Of a stretch of 64,000 bases of DNA, positions 56,885-64,000 are shown in pieces; position 1 is the first letter of the stretch; every line of letters starts with the position of its first letter. Position numbers and translations under genes: made by a program. Source of the DNA: Paenibacillus thermotolerans (GTDB lineage Bacteria > Bacillota > Bacilli > Paenibacillales > YIM-B00363); contig NZ_JAQZSG010000015.1 in the NCBI RefSeq assembly GCF_028745515.1, positions 1 through 64,000 of the forward strand, in the 5' to 3' direction. The notes beneath the pieces were generated by a model that was not told the DNA's origin, made no database searches, and saw only the letters and a list, made by a program, of their open reading frames with translations.

Positions 56885-57325
56885 ATGTCTTCGAGGATGG
56901 TGGGACAGTTGCTCGGAGACGTCTTGCGGGAATTAAGGCTTGCCAGGAAGCTGAAGCAGGAAGAGATTTCCCGGCAAATCGGCATTGCCAGAACAACCTA
57001 TGCGATGTATGAACAAAATAATCGGCAGCCCGATCACGAAACGCTGATTAAACTCGCCGAATTTTTCGGCGTCACGGTCGACCGGCTGATCGGAAGATCC
57101 TCGGATTACGGCTCCGTCCAAGGCAAGCTTGTGAAGGACAGCAACGGAACCTACGGAACCGCGTTGTTGTTTCCGCCCGTTCCCGAAGGAATGAGCGAGG
57201 AGGAATATGCGAGGCGGGCAGCGGCTGCGAGCGAAATTTTCGCCTTGCCGGCCGAAAAGATCGCTTATATTGAAGCGATTCTTACAGCGATTCGGAAAGA
57301 AATGGAGAATGAGCGAGGCAAGTAA
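56885..57325 (+). CDS. XRE-family transcriptional regulator
   Basis: About 146 residues. The N-terminal HTH_3 domain (QEEISRQIGIARTTYAMYEQNNRQPDHETLIKLAEFFGVTVD split here as residues 27-68) is clear. The C-terminal half is helical and ends in KIAYIEAILTAIRKEM. Start is uncertain: ATG at 56885 lacks a ribosome site, while a TTG at 56909 has GGTGGG nearby. A terminator follows the stop. Target unknown. Confidence 0.8.
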   Translation: MSSRMVGQLLGDVLRELRLARKLKQEEISRQIGIARTTYAMYEQNNRQPDHETLIKLAEFFGVTVDRLIGRSSDYGSVQGKLVKDSNGTYGTALLFPPVPEGMSEEEYARRAAAASEIFALPAEKIAYIEAILTAIRKEMENERGK

Positions 57326-57331
57326 AGGAAT

Positions 57332-57380
57332 AAGGGGATATCCTGCAGGTCCGTTAGGACGGCTGCGGGATATCCCCTTT
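57332..57380. terminator. Bidirectional terminator after XRE gene and ABC operon
   Basis: AAGGGGATATCC and GGATATCCCCTT arms with an inner CCGT/ACGG stem. It ends the XRE gene on the plus strand and bmrD on the minus strand. Confidence 0.8.
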
Positions 57381-57384
57381 ATAG

Positions 57385-59529
57385 TTATGCGCTAGGCGCA
57401 GCGGCAGCCGGCGTCGGCGCCAACGCACCGGAGCCGAACGACTGTCGGGAAGCGGAAGCCCCTTTCCCTTGCTGCAGTTCGTACATTTGATAATATTTCC
57501 CGCCGAGCGCCATCAGTTCGTCGTGCGAGCCGCGCTCGACGATTTCGCCGCGGTCCAGCACCAGAATCAGATCGGCGCTCTTAATGGTCGACAAGCGGTG
57601 CGCAATCACGAACGTCGTACGGCCCTTCTTTACGACGTCCAGCGCTTCTTGAATGACGGCTTCGGTTTCGGTGTCGATGTTCGACGTCGCTTCGTCCAGG
57701 ATGAGAATCGCGGGATCGAAGGCGAGCGCGCGGGCGAACGAGATGAGCTGGCGCTGTCCGGCCGAGAGCGTGCTTCCCTTCTCGATGACCGGCTCTTCGA
57801 TTCCCTTCGGAAGCTGTGCAAGCAGCCGATCCGCCCCTACATCCCGAAGCGCCTTCTCAACCCGTTCTCTCGAAATCGACGGGTCGTCGAGCGACACGTT
57901 CGAGGCGATTGTCCCCGTGAAGAGGAACGGATCCTGCAGAACGATGCCCATATGGTTCCGAAGCGTCTGCCGGGGCAGCTCGCGAGTATCCTTGCCGTCA
58001 ATCGTAATGCTTCCGGAGTCTACGTCGTAGAAGCGGAACAGCAGGTTGAGAATCGAGCTTTTGCCCGACCCGGTATGCCCGACGAGCGCCACCGTCTGTC
58101 CTTGCTTCGCTTCGAACGAAATCCCTTTCAGCACCGGTTCTCCTTCTTTATATGAAAACCAAACGTCCTTGAACGATACGTTGCCTTGGTAACGCGGCAT
58201 TTTTTCGTCGGACACGTCTTCTCCTTCTTCGTCAAGCAGCACGAAGACGCGTTCCGCGCTGACCAGCGCCTGCTCCAAGTTCGGAAGCTGATTGACGATG
58301 TTGACGATCGGCTGGAACATCCGGTTGAGCAGATCGACGAACGCGTATAGCACCCCGAGCGATACGCCGCCTACGATCGTGCCGAGCGATACGCCCGAAA
58401 AGTACCAGATCAATGCGACGAACGCGATGTTTCGGATGACGCCCACCAGATTGTGCGAAGTGAGCGAGTTCAAGTTCAACAGCTTGTTGCGGAAATCGAA
58501 GTACTTATTGTTGTACTGCTCGAATTCTTCTTCCTGCTTCTTCTCCCGGCGGAACGCCTGAATGATCTGCATGCCTTGAATCGATTCGTTGATCATGCCG
58601 TTCATCTCGGAAAGCGTCGAGCGGATGATGCGGTTATAATTCGCCGCGTATTTGCGGTAAATGACGATCCATACGGCCAAAATCGGAATCACGAGCGTAC
58701 AGATCATCGCAAGCCGCCTGTCGAGCAGGAACATCGCTCCGAGGATGGAGAAGATGTACAGCGTGCCGGAGAAAAAATTCGCAAGCACGTTCACATACAT
58801 ATCTTTGATCGCTTCGGTGTCGTTCGTAATCCGCGATACGACTTTGCCTGCCGGCAAATTGTCGAAGTAGCGGATCGGCAGCTTATTGATATGCGCAAAC
58901 ACATCGTCGCGCATCTTGCGAATAATTCGGTTGGCGGACGACTGCAGCCAATACCGCTGTCCGTAGCTGAGTATCGCCGACAAGAAGGTAAGGGCTACGT
59001 AAATCCACGACAAGTTTGCGATCCCTGCAAATTCCGGCCGATAGAACGCGAACAATTGGCCGCTCGTAAGACGCTGCGCATCGTACCTGGCGGTTTCGCC
59101 TTGTTTCGTCGTTACCGTTAGAACGGCCTTGCCGTCTTCGCTCGCTTCTGCGGTACGGTTCCCGTCCTCCGCGATGCCGCCCGGCACGAAGTAAAACTCG
59201 CGCCCGACCTGAAGCACCCTTGCTTCCGCCCCCCGGTCGCTTTCCGGCACGCGATCGCCGCGTTTCCAGCTCTCCCCCGCGTATTCCACGCTGCCCGGGG
59301 TTCCCGGCTGCACCTGCACCCAGGCTTTCTCGATGCCCGCAATGTGATCGTCGATCAGCTTCTTTGCGATGAATGGTCCCGTCAGCTCCGTGCCGATCGC
59401 GAGCGCAAGCGTGATCAGTGCAAGCAGGATCGTCTTTTTGTATAACATAGCATACTGCCATAACCGCTTGCCCGGCCGCGCTCTGCGCACCGCTTCGCGG
59501 TCAAGCTCAAAATCCATGTCTCCGTTCAT
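57385..59529 (-). CDS. ABC exporter half, BmrD-like
   Basis: 714-residue half-transporter with an extracytoplasmic insertion of about 100 residues between helices 1 and 2 (starting AGIEKAWVQVQPG), six helices and an ATPase domain. Walker A is GHTGSGKSS, signature LSAGQRQ (Gly replaced by Ala), Walker B ILILDEATS with the catalytic Glu kept. Pairs with the upstream subunit as in BmrCD/TM287-288 heterodimers that export drugs. Start ATG at 59529 has GGTGGAG; GTG at 59544 is possible. Confidence 0.9.
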   Translation of the reverse strand: MNGDMDFELDREAVRRARPGKRLWQYAMLYKKTILLALITLALAIGTELTGPFIAKKLIDDHIAGIEKAWVQVQPGTPGSVEYAGESWKRGDRVPESDRGAEARVLQVGREFYFVPGGIAEDGNRTAEASEDGKAVLTVTTKQGETARYDAQRLTSGQLFAFYRPEFAGIANLSWIYVALTFLSAILSYGQRYWLQSSANRIIRKMRDDVFAHINKLPIRYFDNLPAGKVVSRITNDTEAIKDMYVNVLANFFSGTLYIFSILGAMFLLDRRLAMICTLVIPILAVWIVIYRKYAANYNRIIRSTLSEMNGMINESIQGMQIIQAFRREKKQEEEFEQYNNKYFDFRNKLLNLNSLTSHNLVGVIRNIAFVALIWYFSGVSLGTIVGGVSLGVLYAFVDLLNRMFQPIVNIVNQLPNLEQALVSAERVFVLLDEEGEDVSDEKMPRYQGNVSFKDVWFSYKEGEPVLKGISFEAKQGQTVALVGHTGSGKSSILNLLFRFYDVDSGSITIDGKDTRELPRQTLRNHMGIVLQDPFLFTGTIASNVSLDDPSISRERVEKALRDVGADRLLAQLPKGIEEPVIEKGSTLSAGQRQLISFARALAFDPAILILDEATSNIDTETEAVIQEALDVVKKGRTTFVIAHRLSTIKSADLILVLDRGEIVERGSHDELMALGGKYYQMYELQQGKGASASRQSFGSGALAPTPAAAAPSA

Positions 59530-59593
59530 TGTTTGTTTCTCCACCCTTCTATCTGAAGCAAGTGTTTATCTACATGCGAATCGTCCTTTACGG

Positions 59594-61342
59594 TTACTCG
59601 CCTTCCAGCTTCGCTTCCGCCTGCTGGCGGTCCCACTGCTCTCGGTACCAGCCTCCATGCGCCACCAGCTCCTCGTGCGTGCCTTCCTCCACGATCCGCC
59701 CGTCATCCAGCACGACGATCCGGTCCGCATGCTGCACGGCGGACAGCCGGTGCGTAACGATCAAGGTCGTCTTCCCGGCGCGGGATACGCGAATATTCGA
59801 AATGATTTCGGCCTCCGTCTTGGCGTCGACTGCGGAGAGCGCGTCGTCGAGTATTAATATTTCCGGATCGGCGATCAGCGCCCGCGCAATCGACACCCGC
59901 TGCTTCTGCCCTCCGGAGAGCGCCACGCCCTTCTCGCCGACGAGCGTCTGAAGCCCGCTCGGCAAAAACTCCAAGTCTTTCTTAAATGCCGACAGCTCGA
60001 TCGCTTCTTCCAGCTTGCCGGCCGCTTCTTCACCCTTGGCGAACAAAATGTTTTCCCGCACCGTCCGCGAGAATAAGAACGGATTTTGCGGAACGTAGCC
60101 GATCCACCCCTTCAAGTCGTCGAAGGCGATTTCCTCGATCGGCTTCCCGGAAATGGACAGCTCGCCGTCCCCTTTCGGGTATTCGCGAAGCAGCTGCTTG
60201 ATCAGCGTCGTCTTGCCGCTGCCCGTGCGTCCGACGATGCCGAGCGTTTGGCCGCGATCCAGCCGGATCCTCACGTCGCTGAGGTTACTCTGCTCCGAGG
60301 TCGGATAGCGGAACGTCACGCTGTCGAAGGCGATTTCGCCGGGTTCCTTGATGCTTGCAGCGTCCGGTTTCTCCTCCACATCGGCCCGGTAAGACAGCAC
60401 CTCGTTCACCCGATCGAGCGAAGCGTTGCCGCGCTGCATAATGTTGATCAGCTCGCCGATGGCGAACATCGGCCAAATGAGCATCCCAAGGTATACGTTG
60501 AACGTGACGAGCTGGCCGACCGTCAGTTCGTTATGAAACACGAGATACGCGCCGTAGACGAGGCCGATCAAGTAGCTGGCGCCGACAATAATTTTGATCG
60601 TCGGCTCGAAGAGCGCGTCGATCCTGGCGACGGCGATGTTTTTGTTCAGCACGTCTTGCGTGACGCCCGCGAATTTGCGCTCGGCGGCCCGCTCCTGAAC
60701 GAACGCCCGAATGACCCGCGTACCGGAAATCGTCTCCAGAACGCCGTCGTTCATATCGCCGAACGCATCCTGCGCTTCTTTAAAACGGTGATGGATCCAC
60801 TTGCCGTACAGCTGCATCGTGAGCGCCAAAACCGGCAGCGGAATAATCGACGCCAGCGTCAGCTTCCAAGAAATGAGCGTCGTCATTACAACGAGAATCG
60901 TCAACATCCATACGGTGGAGTCCATCAGCGTCAAAATGCCGAAGCCCGCCGTCATGGACACGTCCTTCAAATCGTTCGTCGCCCGCGCCATGAGATCGCC
61001 GGTGCGGTTTTTCTCGTAGAAGGTAGGCGTCATCTTCAAAAAATGCCGCATTAACCGCGACCTCAGCATCCGTTCCACCACGAAGGCGCCGCCGAACAGC
61101 CGGTACATCCAAATATAAGTGATGAAATAAATGGCGGCCGTCAATCCTCCGAGCAGCAAAAGCGTGCTTGTTACGATTTCCCAGTCGAGCGACCCTTGCT
61201 GAATCCGGTCGATCATGTCCCCTACGATCTTCGGCGGCACGACCTCGATGAGTCCCGCGAGCAGAAGCAGCGGAAGCGCGATCGCGTACCTTTTCCACTC
61301 GATTCGGAAAAACCAGCCTAACTTGCCTAACACCGAAAGCAT
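59594..61342 (-). CDS. ABC exporter half, BmrC-like
   Basis: 582-residue half-transporter: six helices and an ATPase with Walker A (GRTGSGKTT), an intact signature LSGGQKQR, but Walker B ILILDDALS, with Asp in place of the catalytic Glu. That asymmetry is typical of the degenerate site in heterodimeric exporters. The ATG at 61342 follows AAGGAGGAG. First of two genes; a leader with two terminators and a small ORF lies upstream. Confidence 0.92.
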   Translation of the reverse strand: MLSVLGKLGWFFRIEWKRYAIALPLLLLAGLIEVVPPKIVGDMIDRIQQGSLDWEIVTSTLLLLGGLTAAIYFITYIWMYRLFGGAFVVERMLRSRLMRHFLKMTPTFYEKNRTGDLMARATNDLKDVSMTAGFGILTLMDSTVWMLTILVVMTTLISWKLTLASIIPLPVLALTMQLYGKWIHHRFKEAQDAFGDMNDGVLETISGTRVIRAFVQERAAERKFAGVTQDVLNKNIAVARIDALFEPTIKIIVGASYLIGLVYGAYLVFHNELTVGQLVTFNVYLGMLIWPMFAIGELINIMQRGNASLDRVNEVLSYRADVEEKPDAASIKEPGEIAFDSVTFRYPTSEQSNLSDVRIRLDRGQTLGIVGRTGSGKTTLIKQLLREYPKGDGELSISGKPIEEIAFDDLKGWIGYVPQNPFLFSRTVRENILFAKGEEAAGKLEEAIELSAFKKDLEFLPSGLQTLVGEKGVALSGGQKQRVSIARALIADPEILILDDALSAVDAKTEAEIISNIRVSRAGKTTLIVTHRLSAVQHADRIVVLDDGRIVEEGTHEELVAHGGWYREQWDRQQAEAKLEGE

Positions 61343-61365
61343 CCTGTTTCTCTCCTCCTTATTTA

Positions 61366-61405
61366 CCAAAAAAAGCACACCGCGATTGTATCAGCAGTGT
61401 GCTTT
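61366..61405 (-). terminator. Attenuator terminator T2 upstream of the ABC operon
   Basis: AAAGCACAC and GTGTGCTTT arms followed by TTTTT on the minus strand, ending about 12 nt before the ABC ribosome site. Confidence 0.85.
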
Positions 61406-61417
61406 GTTTCCCATACG

Positions 61418-61461
61418 GAAAATAAAAAGCGCACGCCACGATTGTTTGCCGTGACCTGCGC
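61418..61461 (-). terminator. Attenuator terminator T1 upstream of the ABC operon
   Basis: GCGCA..CACG and CGTG..TGCGC arms followed by TTTTTATTTT. Its 3' arm (GCGTGCGC) can also pair fully with GCGTACGC at 61475-61482. Confidence 0.8.
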
Positions 61462-61485
61462 CGTTCATTCGTCTGCGTACGCTTG

Positions 61486-61515
61486 ATTGACGCTTATTGC
61501 AAAAACAGCGTCAAT
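61486..61515 (-). promoter_or_regulatory. Leader hairpin overlapping the leader ORF stop
   Basis: ATTGACGC (5' arm) and GCGTCAAT (3' arm) pair over 8 bp. The stop codon of the leader ORF is inside the 5' arm. Confidence 0.6.
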
Positions 61516-61615
61516 GCGTCCGAACACGGAAGCGAGAGATCACGTCATGTTTGCCGACCCGAACCATATTCATTACGATATTCATCCGATCGCGCACTCC
61601 AAAGATTGCCAACAT
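61511..61615 (-). CDS. Leader peptide (34 residues) of the ABC exporter operon
   Basis: ATG with AAGGAG ten bases upstream opens a 34-residue frame ending at a TGA within a hairpin. It is Met-, Val- and Arg-rich with no recognised domain. Position between a strong promoter and two terminators is as in the BmrB leader of B. subtilis bmrCD, where ribosome stalling by drugs lets transcription proceed; the analogy is inference. Confidence 0.55.
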   Translation of the reverse strand: MLAIFGVRDRMNIVMNMVRVGKHDVISRFRVRTH

Positions 61616-61666
61616 GACGATGTCACTCCTTCCGAATTGAATTTTCCATTGGTTACATGTTCGTAA

Positions 61667-61694
61667 GTTATCACGACCCCATGAACCGTGTCAA
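61667..61694 (-). promoter_or_regulatory. Promoter of the ABC leader transcript
   Basis: TTGACA (61689-61694) and GATAAC or ATAACT 16-17 bases downstream on the minus strand, upstream of the leader ORF. Confidence 0.55.
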
Positions 61695-61874
61695 CATATT
61701 TTTTGTATAAAAAAACCTTTTTTCGAAGTACTTTCAAGAAAACCGGACCGCGAGCCGGGAAGCACATCAATTCATCAGTACGCGTGAGCCTTGCGATTTA
61801 GACCTGCGCGTTAGAGTTGGAACTGCGCTCGTCGCACCGGACGCCCGTACACCGCCAAATGATCATGGAACCGC

Positions 61875-61965
61875 CCAAATAAGGAGGTTTGACCTCACTA
61901 TTTCACTTGGCCGCACCGATATTTGCGAAATAGCGAAGTTTTACCTCGCTAAGCTGCTCTTGATC
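61875..61965 (-). other. Run of small hairpins after the DUF4188 gene
   Basis: Three adjacent inverted repeats on the minus strand: AGCGA/TCGCT, CTATTTC/GAAATAG and GAGGT/ACCTC, the last followed by CTTATTT. They may end DUF4188 transcription. Confidence 0.4.
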
Positions 61966-61984
61966 AACAGACTGCGCCTCAGGC

Positions 61985-62470
61985 TTACACTTCGGACTTG
62001 CCGCTCGCTTCCAGCCTGCTTCTTGCCGACTCACGTTTGCCGGAGGCGGGAATATGGTTACCTGCTTTTCCAAGGCCGATCGCCGGCATATTGACGTACA
62101 CGCTTTCATATTTGCCGGGCTCGATCAGATACGATTCGTGGAAAATGCCGACCGTTCCGTCGTTCCCGACTTTCCGGTTGAAATCCTTCCACTCCTTCAT
62201 GTGCAGCCCTCCGCGGGCATACCGCTCGATGTCCTCGAACGAGCGCCAGTATTGCAGCAAGGTGATTCGGCGCCAAGAAACGAAATATTCCGTATGGTAA
62301 AATCCCAGCTCCCTGTGCGTGTACAGCTCTTTGATCATCGGCCCCATAGCCAAAAACACCGGCAGCCATTTGTGCACCGCCCATATTCGGTTGATGCGCA
62401 TGCCGATCGCGAATACGGCGAACGGCCCTTCCATCTGTGCAGTGTAGCGGCCCGGCACAACTTTACTCAT
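61985..62470 (-). CDS. DUF4188 domain protein
   Basis: 161 residues matching DUF4188, a ferredoxin-like (dimeric alpha/beta barrel) family sometimes annotated as monooxygenase-like: PFAVFAIGMRINR, LQYWRSFEDIERYARG, VGIFHESYLI. Function unknown. The tail after about residue 140 is polar. ATG at 62470 follows GGGAGGT at seven bases. Upstream lies a Fur-family remnant that may once have regulated it. Confidence 0.8.
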   Translation of the reverse strand: MSKVVPGRYTAQMEGPFAVFAIGMRINRIWAVHKWLPVFLAMGPMIKELYTHRELGFYHTEYFVSWRRITLLQYWRSFEDIERYARGGLHMKEWKDFNRKVGNDGTVGIFHESYLIEPGKYESVYVNMPAIGLGKAGNHIPASGKRESARSRLEASGKSEV

Positions 62471-62540
62471 CAAAGATACCTCCCTGCTTCGGTTGAATAT
62501 ACTTTGACTTTACTGTTTTCGCCGTCGGGACGCATGTATC

Positions 62541-62862
62541 TTAAGTAAAGAAGCGAATCTGACGAAAGTCACCCTTTAAGCCGGCTTTAGTGCCGCATGA
62601 TGGCGGAGACAGTCCGAGACGATCGTAAACAAGCACCGCGTTGCGGACGGTCGTGGCGGTCATCTGCGGGAAGCGCGGGGCGAGTACGCTTGTTTTCCGC
62701 TACGGTCGGACGGCTTCGGCCCGTTCCGCTTCGGCTCCATAGCTCCTCTAGAATCGCCAGCCTAGCGGGCGATAAGCGCACATTCATGCTCTTAAGCCGG
62801 AGCAGCGCTTGGTCTATGGTAGCGGCGGTTGTAGGCTCATGCATGCGTTCGCGATCGTTCAT
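62541..62862 (-). pseudogene. Frameshifted and truncated Fur-family regulator
   Basis: The frame from the ATG at 62862 reads a Fur-like DNA-binding start (LRLKSMNVRLSPARLAILEE) and then loses homology. In the +1 frame from about 62658 the Fur helix resumes as QMTATTVRNAVLVYDRLGL, then degenerates to a stop at 62541. A single extra base near GCGCTTCCCGCAG explains the break. The metal-binding C-terminal domain is missing, so it is a remnant even if the shift were corrected. Confidence 0.7.
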
Positions 62863-62987
62863 TCGGCGGTCACCTTCCCTTGTTATTTATAATTATTCTA
62901 ATTTAGATTTAATTTTAGATTTGTTTGCGGTACGTGTCAACGGGAAGCGACTTCGTATGATCGGCCGGTCTCGTCCGCTCGTCCGAC

Positions 62988-63180
62988 TTAGCACCAAAGT
63001 GTGGTACTAACTCTGCAATCTCACCGCCTCTTGACCGACTTAGCACCAACATTTGGTACTAACACCGCAACTTTTTTCGCCGCTTGTCCGACTTAGCACC
63101 AACATTTGGTGCTAACCCTGCTACCGTGAACTTTCCCGCCGCTTGACCGCCCATCCCGGAAAGGTTTGCGCCAACATTTG
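62988..63180. repeat. 52-bp-phased palindrome array A3
   Basis: Units at 62988, 63040 and 63093 (spacings 52 and 53) and a degenerate one at 63165, with palindromes of the TTAGCACCAA / TTGGTGCTAA type and a CCGCCGCTTGACCG-like tail. The tail differs slightly from arrays A1/A2, so this is a diverged subfamily. It fills the gap between the Fur remnant and the next gene. Confidence 0.85.
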
Positions 63181-63258
63181 ATCTCCCCTATTTGGTAGTA
63201 TAAGAATAAGAATAGGTTTAGGTATGTATTACCGTAACGGAAAAGGAGAGCAGCCCGA

Positions 63259-64000
63259 TGCCGACGCCGCAGCCGGTCGAGAAACAACCGAAAAGCATGC
63301 TCACCCCGACGGGAGGCTTTCTGTCGGGGTACACCCACACGCTGAATCCGTACAGCGGATGCGCCTTCGCGTGCACGTATTGCTACGTGCGGCGCATGCC
63401 GGTCGCCCTATTCCGGGGCGAGCCGTGGGGGGAGTGGGTCGACGCCAAGCGCTTCGACCCGGACGCGTTCCGCCGCGAGCTGCATCGCGCGAAGCGAAAA
63501 GGGCCGGTGGCGATCTTCATGTCGAGCGCCACCGACCCTTACCAGCCGGCGGAGTACCGGCTGGAGCTCACCCGCGCGCTGCTGACGATTATGACGGAGA
63601 ACCCGCCCGCCTTCCTGTTCGTGCAGACGCGCAGCCCCCTCGTGACGCGGGATACGGATTTGTTCCTTCGGTTCCCCGAAGGACAAATCCGCGTCAGCGT
63701 CACGGTGGAAACCGACCGCGAGGACATCCGGCGGTCGTTCGCCCCGGCCGCGCCGCCGATCCAGGCGCGGCTCAAAGCGCTGCGCCGCCTCGCGGAGGCC
63801 GGCGTGCCCACGCAAGCGGCGGTCGCGCCGCTGCTGCCCTGCACGGCGGACTTCGCCGCCGTGCTAAGGACGGTGACGGACCGCGTCACCGTGGACACGT
63901 TCGCCCTCGGCGACGGCTCGGGCGGCAAACGCACGAAAGCGCTCGGCATCTCGCGCATCCACGCCTCCCTCGGTTACGAGGACTGGTACGAGGAAGACAA
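63259..64000 (+). CDS. SPL-like radical SAM protein, 3' end outside window
   Basis: 247 codons are visible and the frame is open at the window end. The N-terminus has GYTHTLNPYSGCAFACTYCYV, with a CX3CX2C radical SAM motif near residue 36, and MSSATDPYQPAE further on, typical of SPL/Rv2578c-like radical SAM proteins. The spore photoproduct lyase itself is one member; this one is more likely of the related uncharacterised group. AAAAGGAG lies nine bases before the ATG. Confidence 0.85.

Noticed and set aside
62597-63010. Plus-strand frame of 137 codons
   Set aside because: Overlaps the Fur remnant antisense and the start of a palindrome array; no ribosome site.

Overview
The window looks like a chromosomal segment of an endospore-forming, motile Gram-positive bacterium of the Paenibacillaceae (Paenibacillus/Cohnella-like; genus is inference). 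Supporting points: Bacilli gene order (recR-ybaB-dnaX; rpmE; rho-murA-fba-spo0F-pyrG-rpoE; argS-ywiB; speB-speE beside a class A PBP and ywhD), Spo0F with two PAS histidine kinases, YheC/D-type spore proteins, strong AGGAGG ribosome sites with frequent TTG/GTG starts, and moderately high GC. No rRNA, tRNA, IS element or CRISPR array was seen.

Layout. 1-5.4 kb: DNA repair and replication (recR, ybaB, dnaX), a PAS kinase, a small-type SRP RNA, a spore-type lipoprotein and rpmE. 5.4-9.3 kb: class Ib ribonucleotide reductase nrdI-nrdE-nrdF under a cobalamin riboswitch with a terminator platform. 9.3-17.7 kb: radical SAM protein, rho with an unusual tail, murA, fba, spo0F, pyrG, rpoE and a structured RNA candidate. 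17.8-25.3 kb: subtilisin-like protease, argS, ywiB, speB, speE, class A PBP. 25.3-26.3 kb: about 1 kb without genes, filled with palindromes spaced at 52 bp. 26.3-31.4 kb: YwhD, M1-type peptidase with a membrane protein, YjbQ, and a gene-poor stretch. 31.4-38 kb: c-di-AMP riboswitch driving an NlpC/P60 hydrolase, secreted LamG and metallophosphoesterase proteins, a HupE/UreJ-like membrane protein. 38-45 kb: exonuclease III, two short YheC/D proteins, sulfurtransferase, acetyltransferase, motAB under a SigD-type promoter, trhO. 45-53 kb: a complete Tad/Flp pilus operon behind a c-di-GMP-I riboswitch. 53-57.4 kb: guanine deaminase, DUF2294, a membrane-bound PAS kinase, DUF420, small proteins, an XRE regulator. 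57.4-61.7 kb: a BmrCD-like heterodimeric ABC exporter behind a leader ORF with two terminators. 61.9-64 kb: DUF4188, a frameshifted Fur remnant, another palindrome array, and a partial SPL-like radical SAM gene running off the end.

The regulation is the most striking aspect. Three riboswitch classes (cobalamin, c-di-AMP, c-di-GMP-I) and one probable ribosome-mediated attenuator control nucleotide reduction, wall hydrolysis, pilus assembly and drug export. The least explained features are two families of perfect or near-perfect palindromes phased at 52 bp, and a two-copy hairpin element in the leaders of pyrG and speE.
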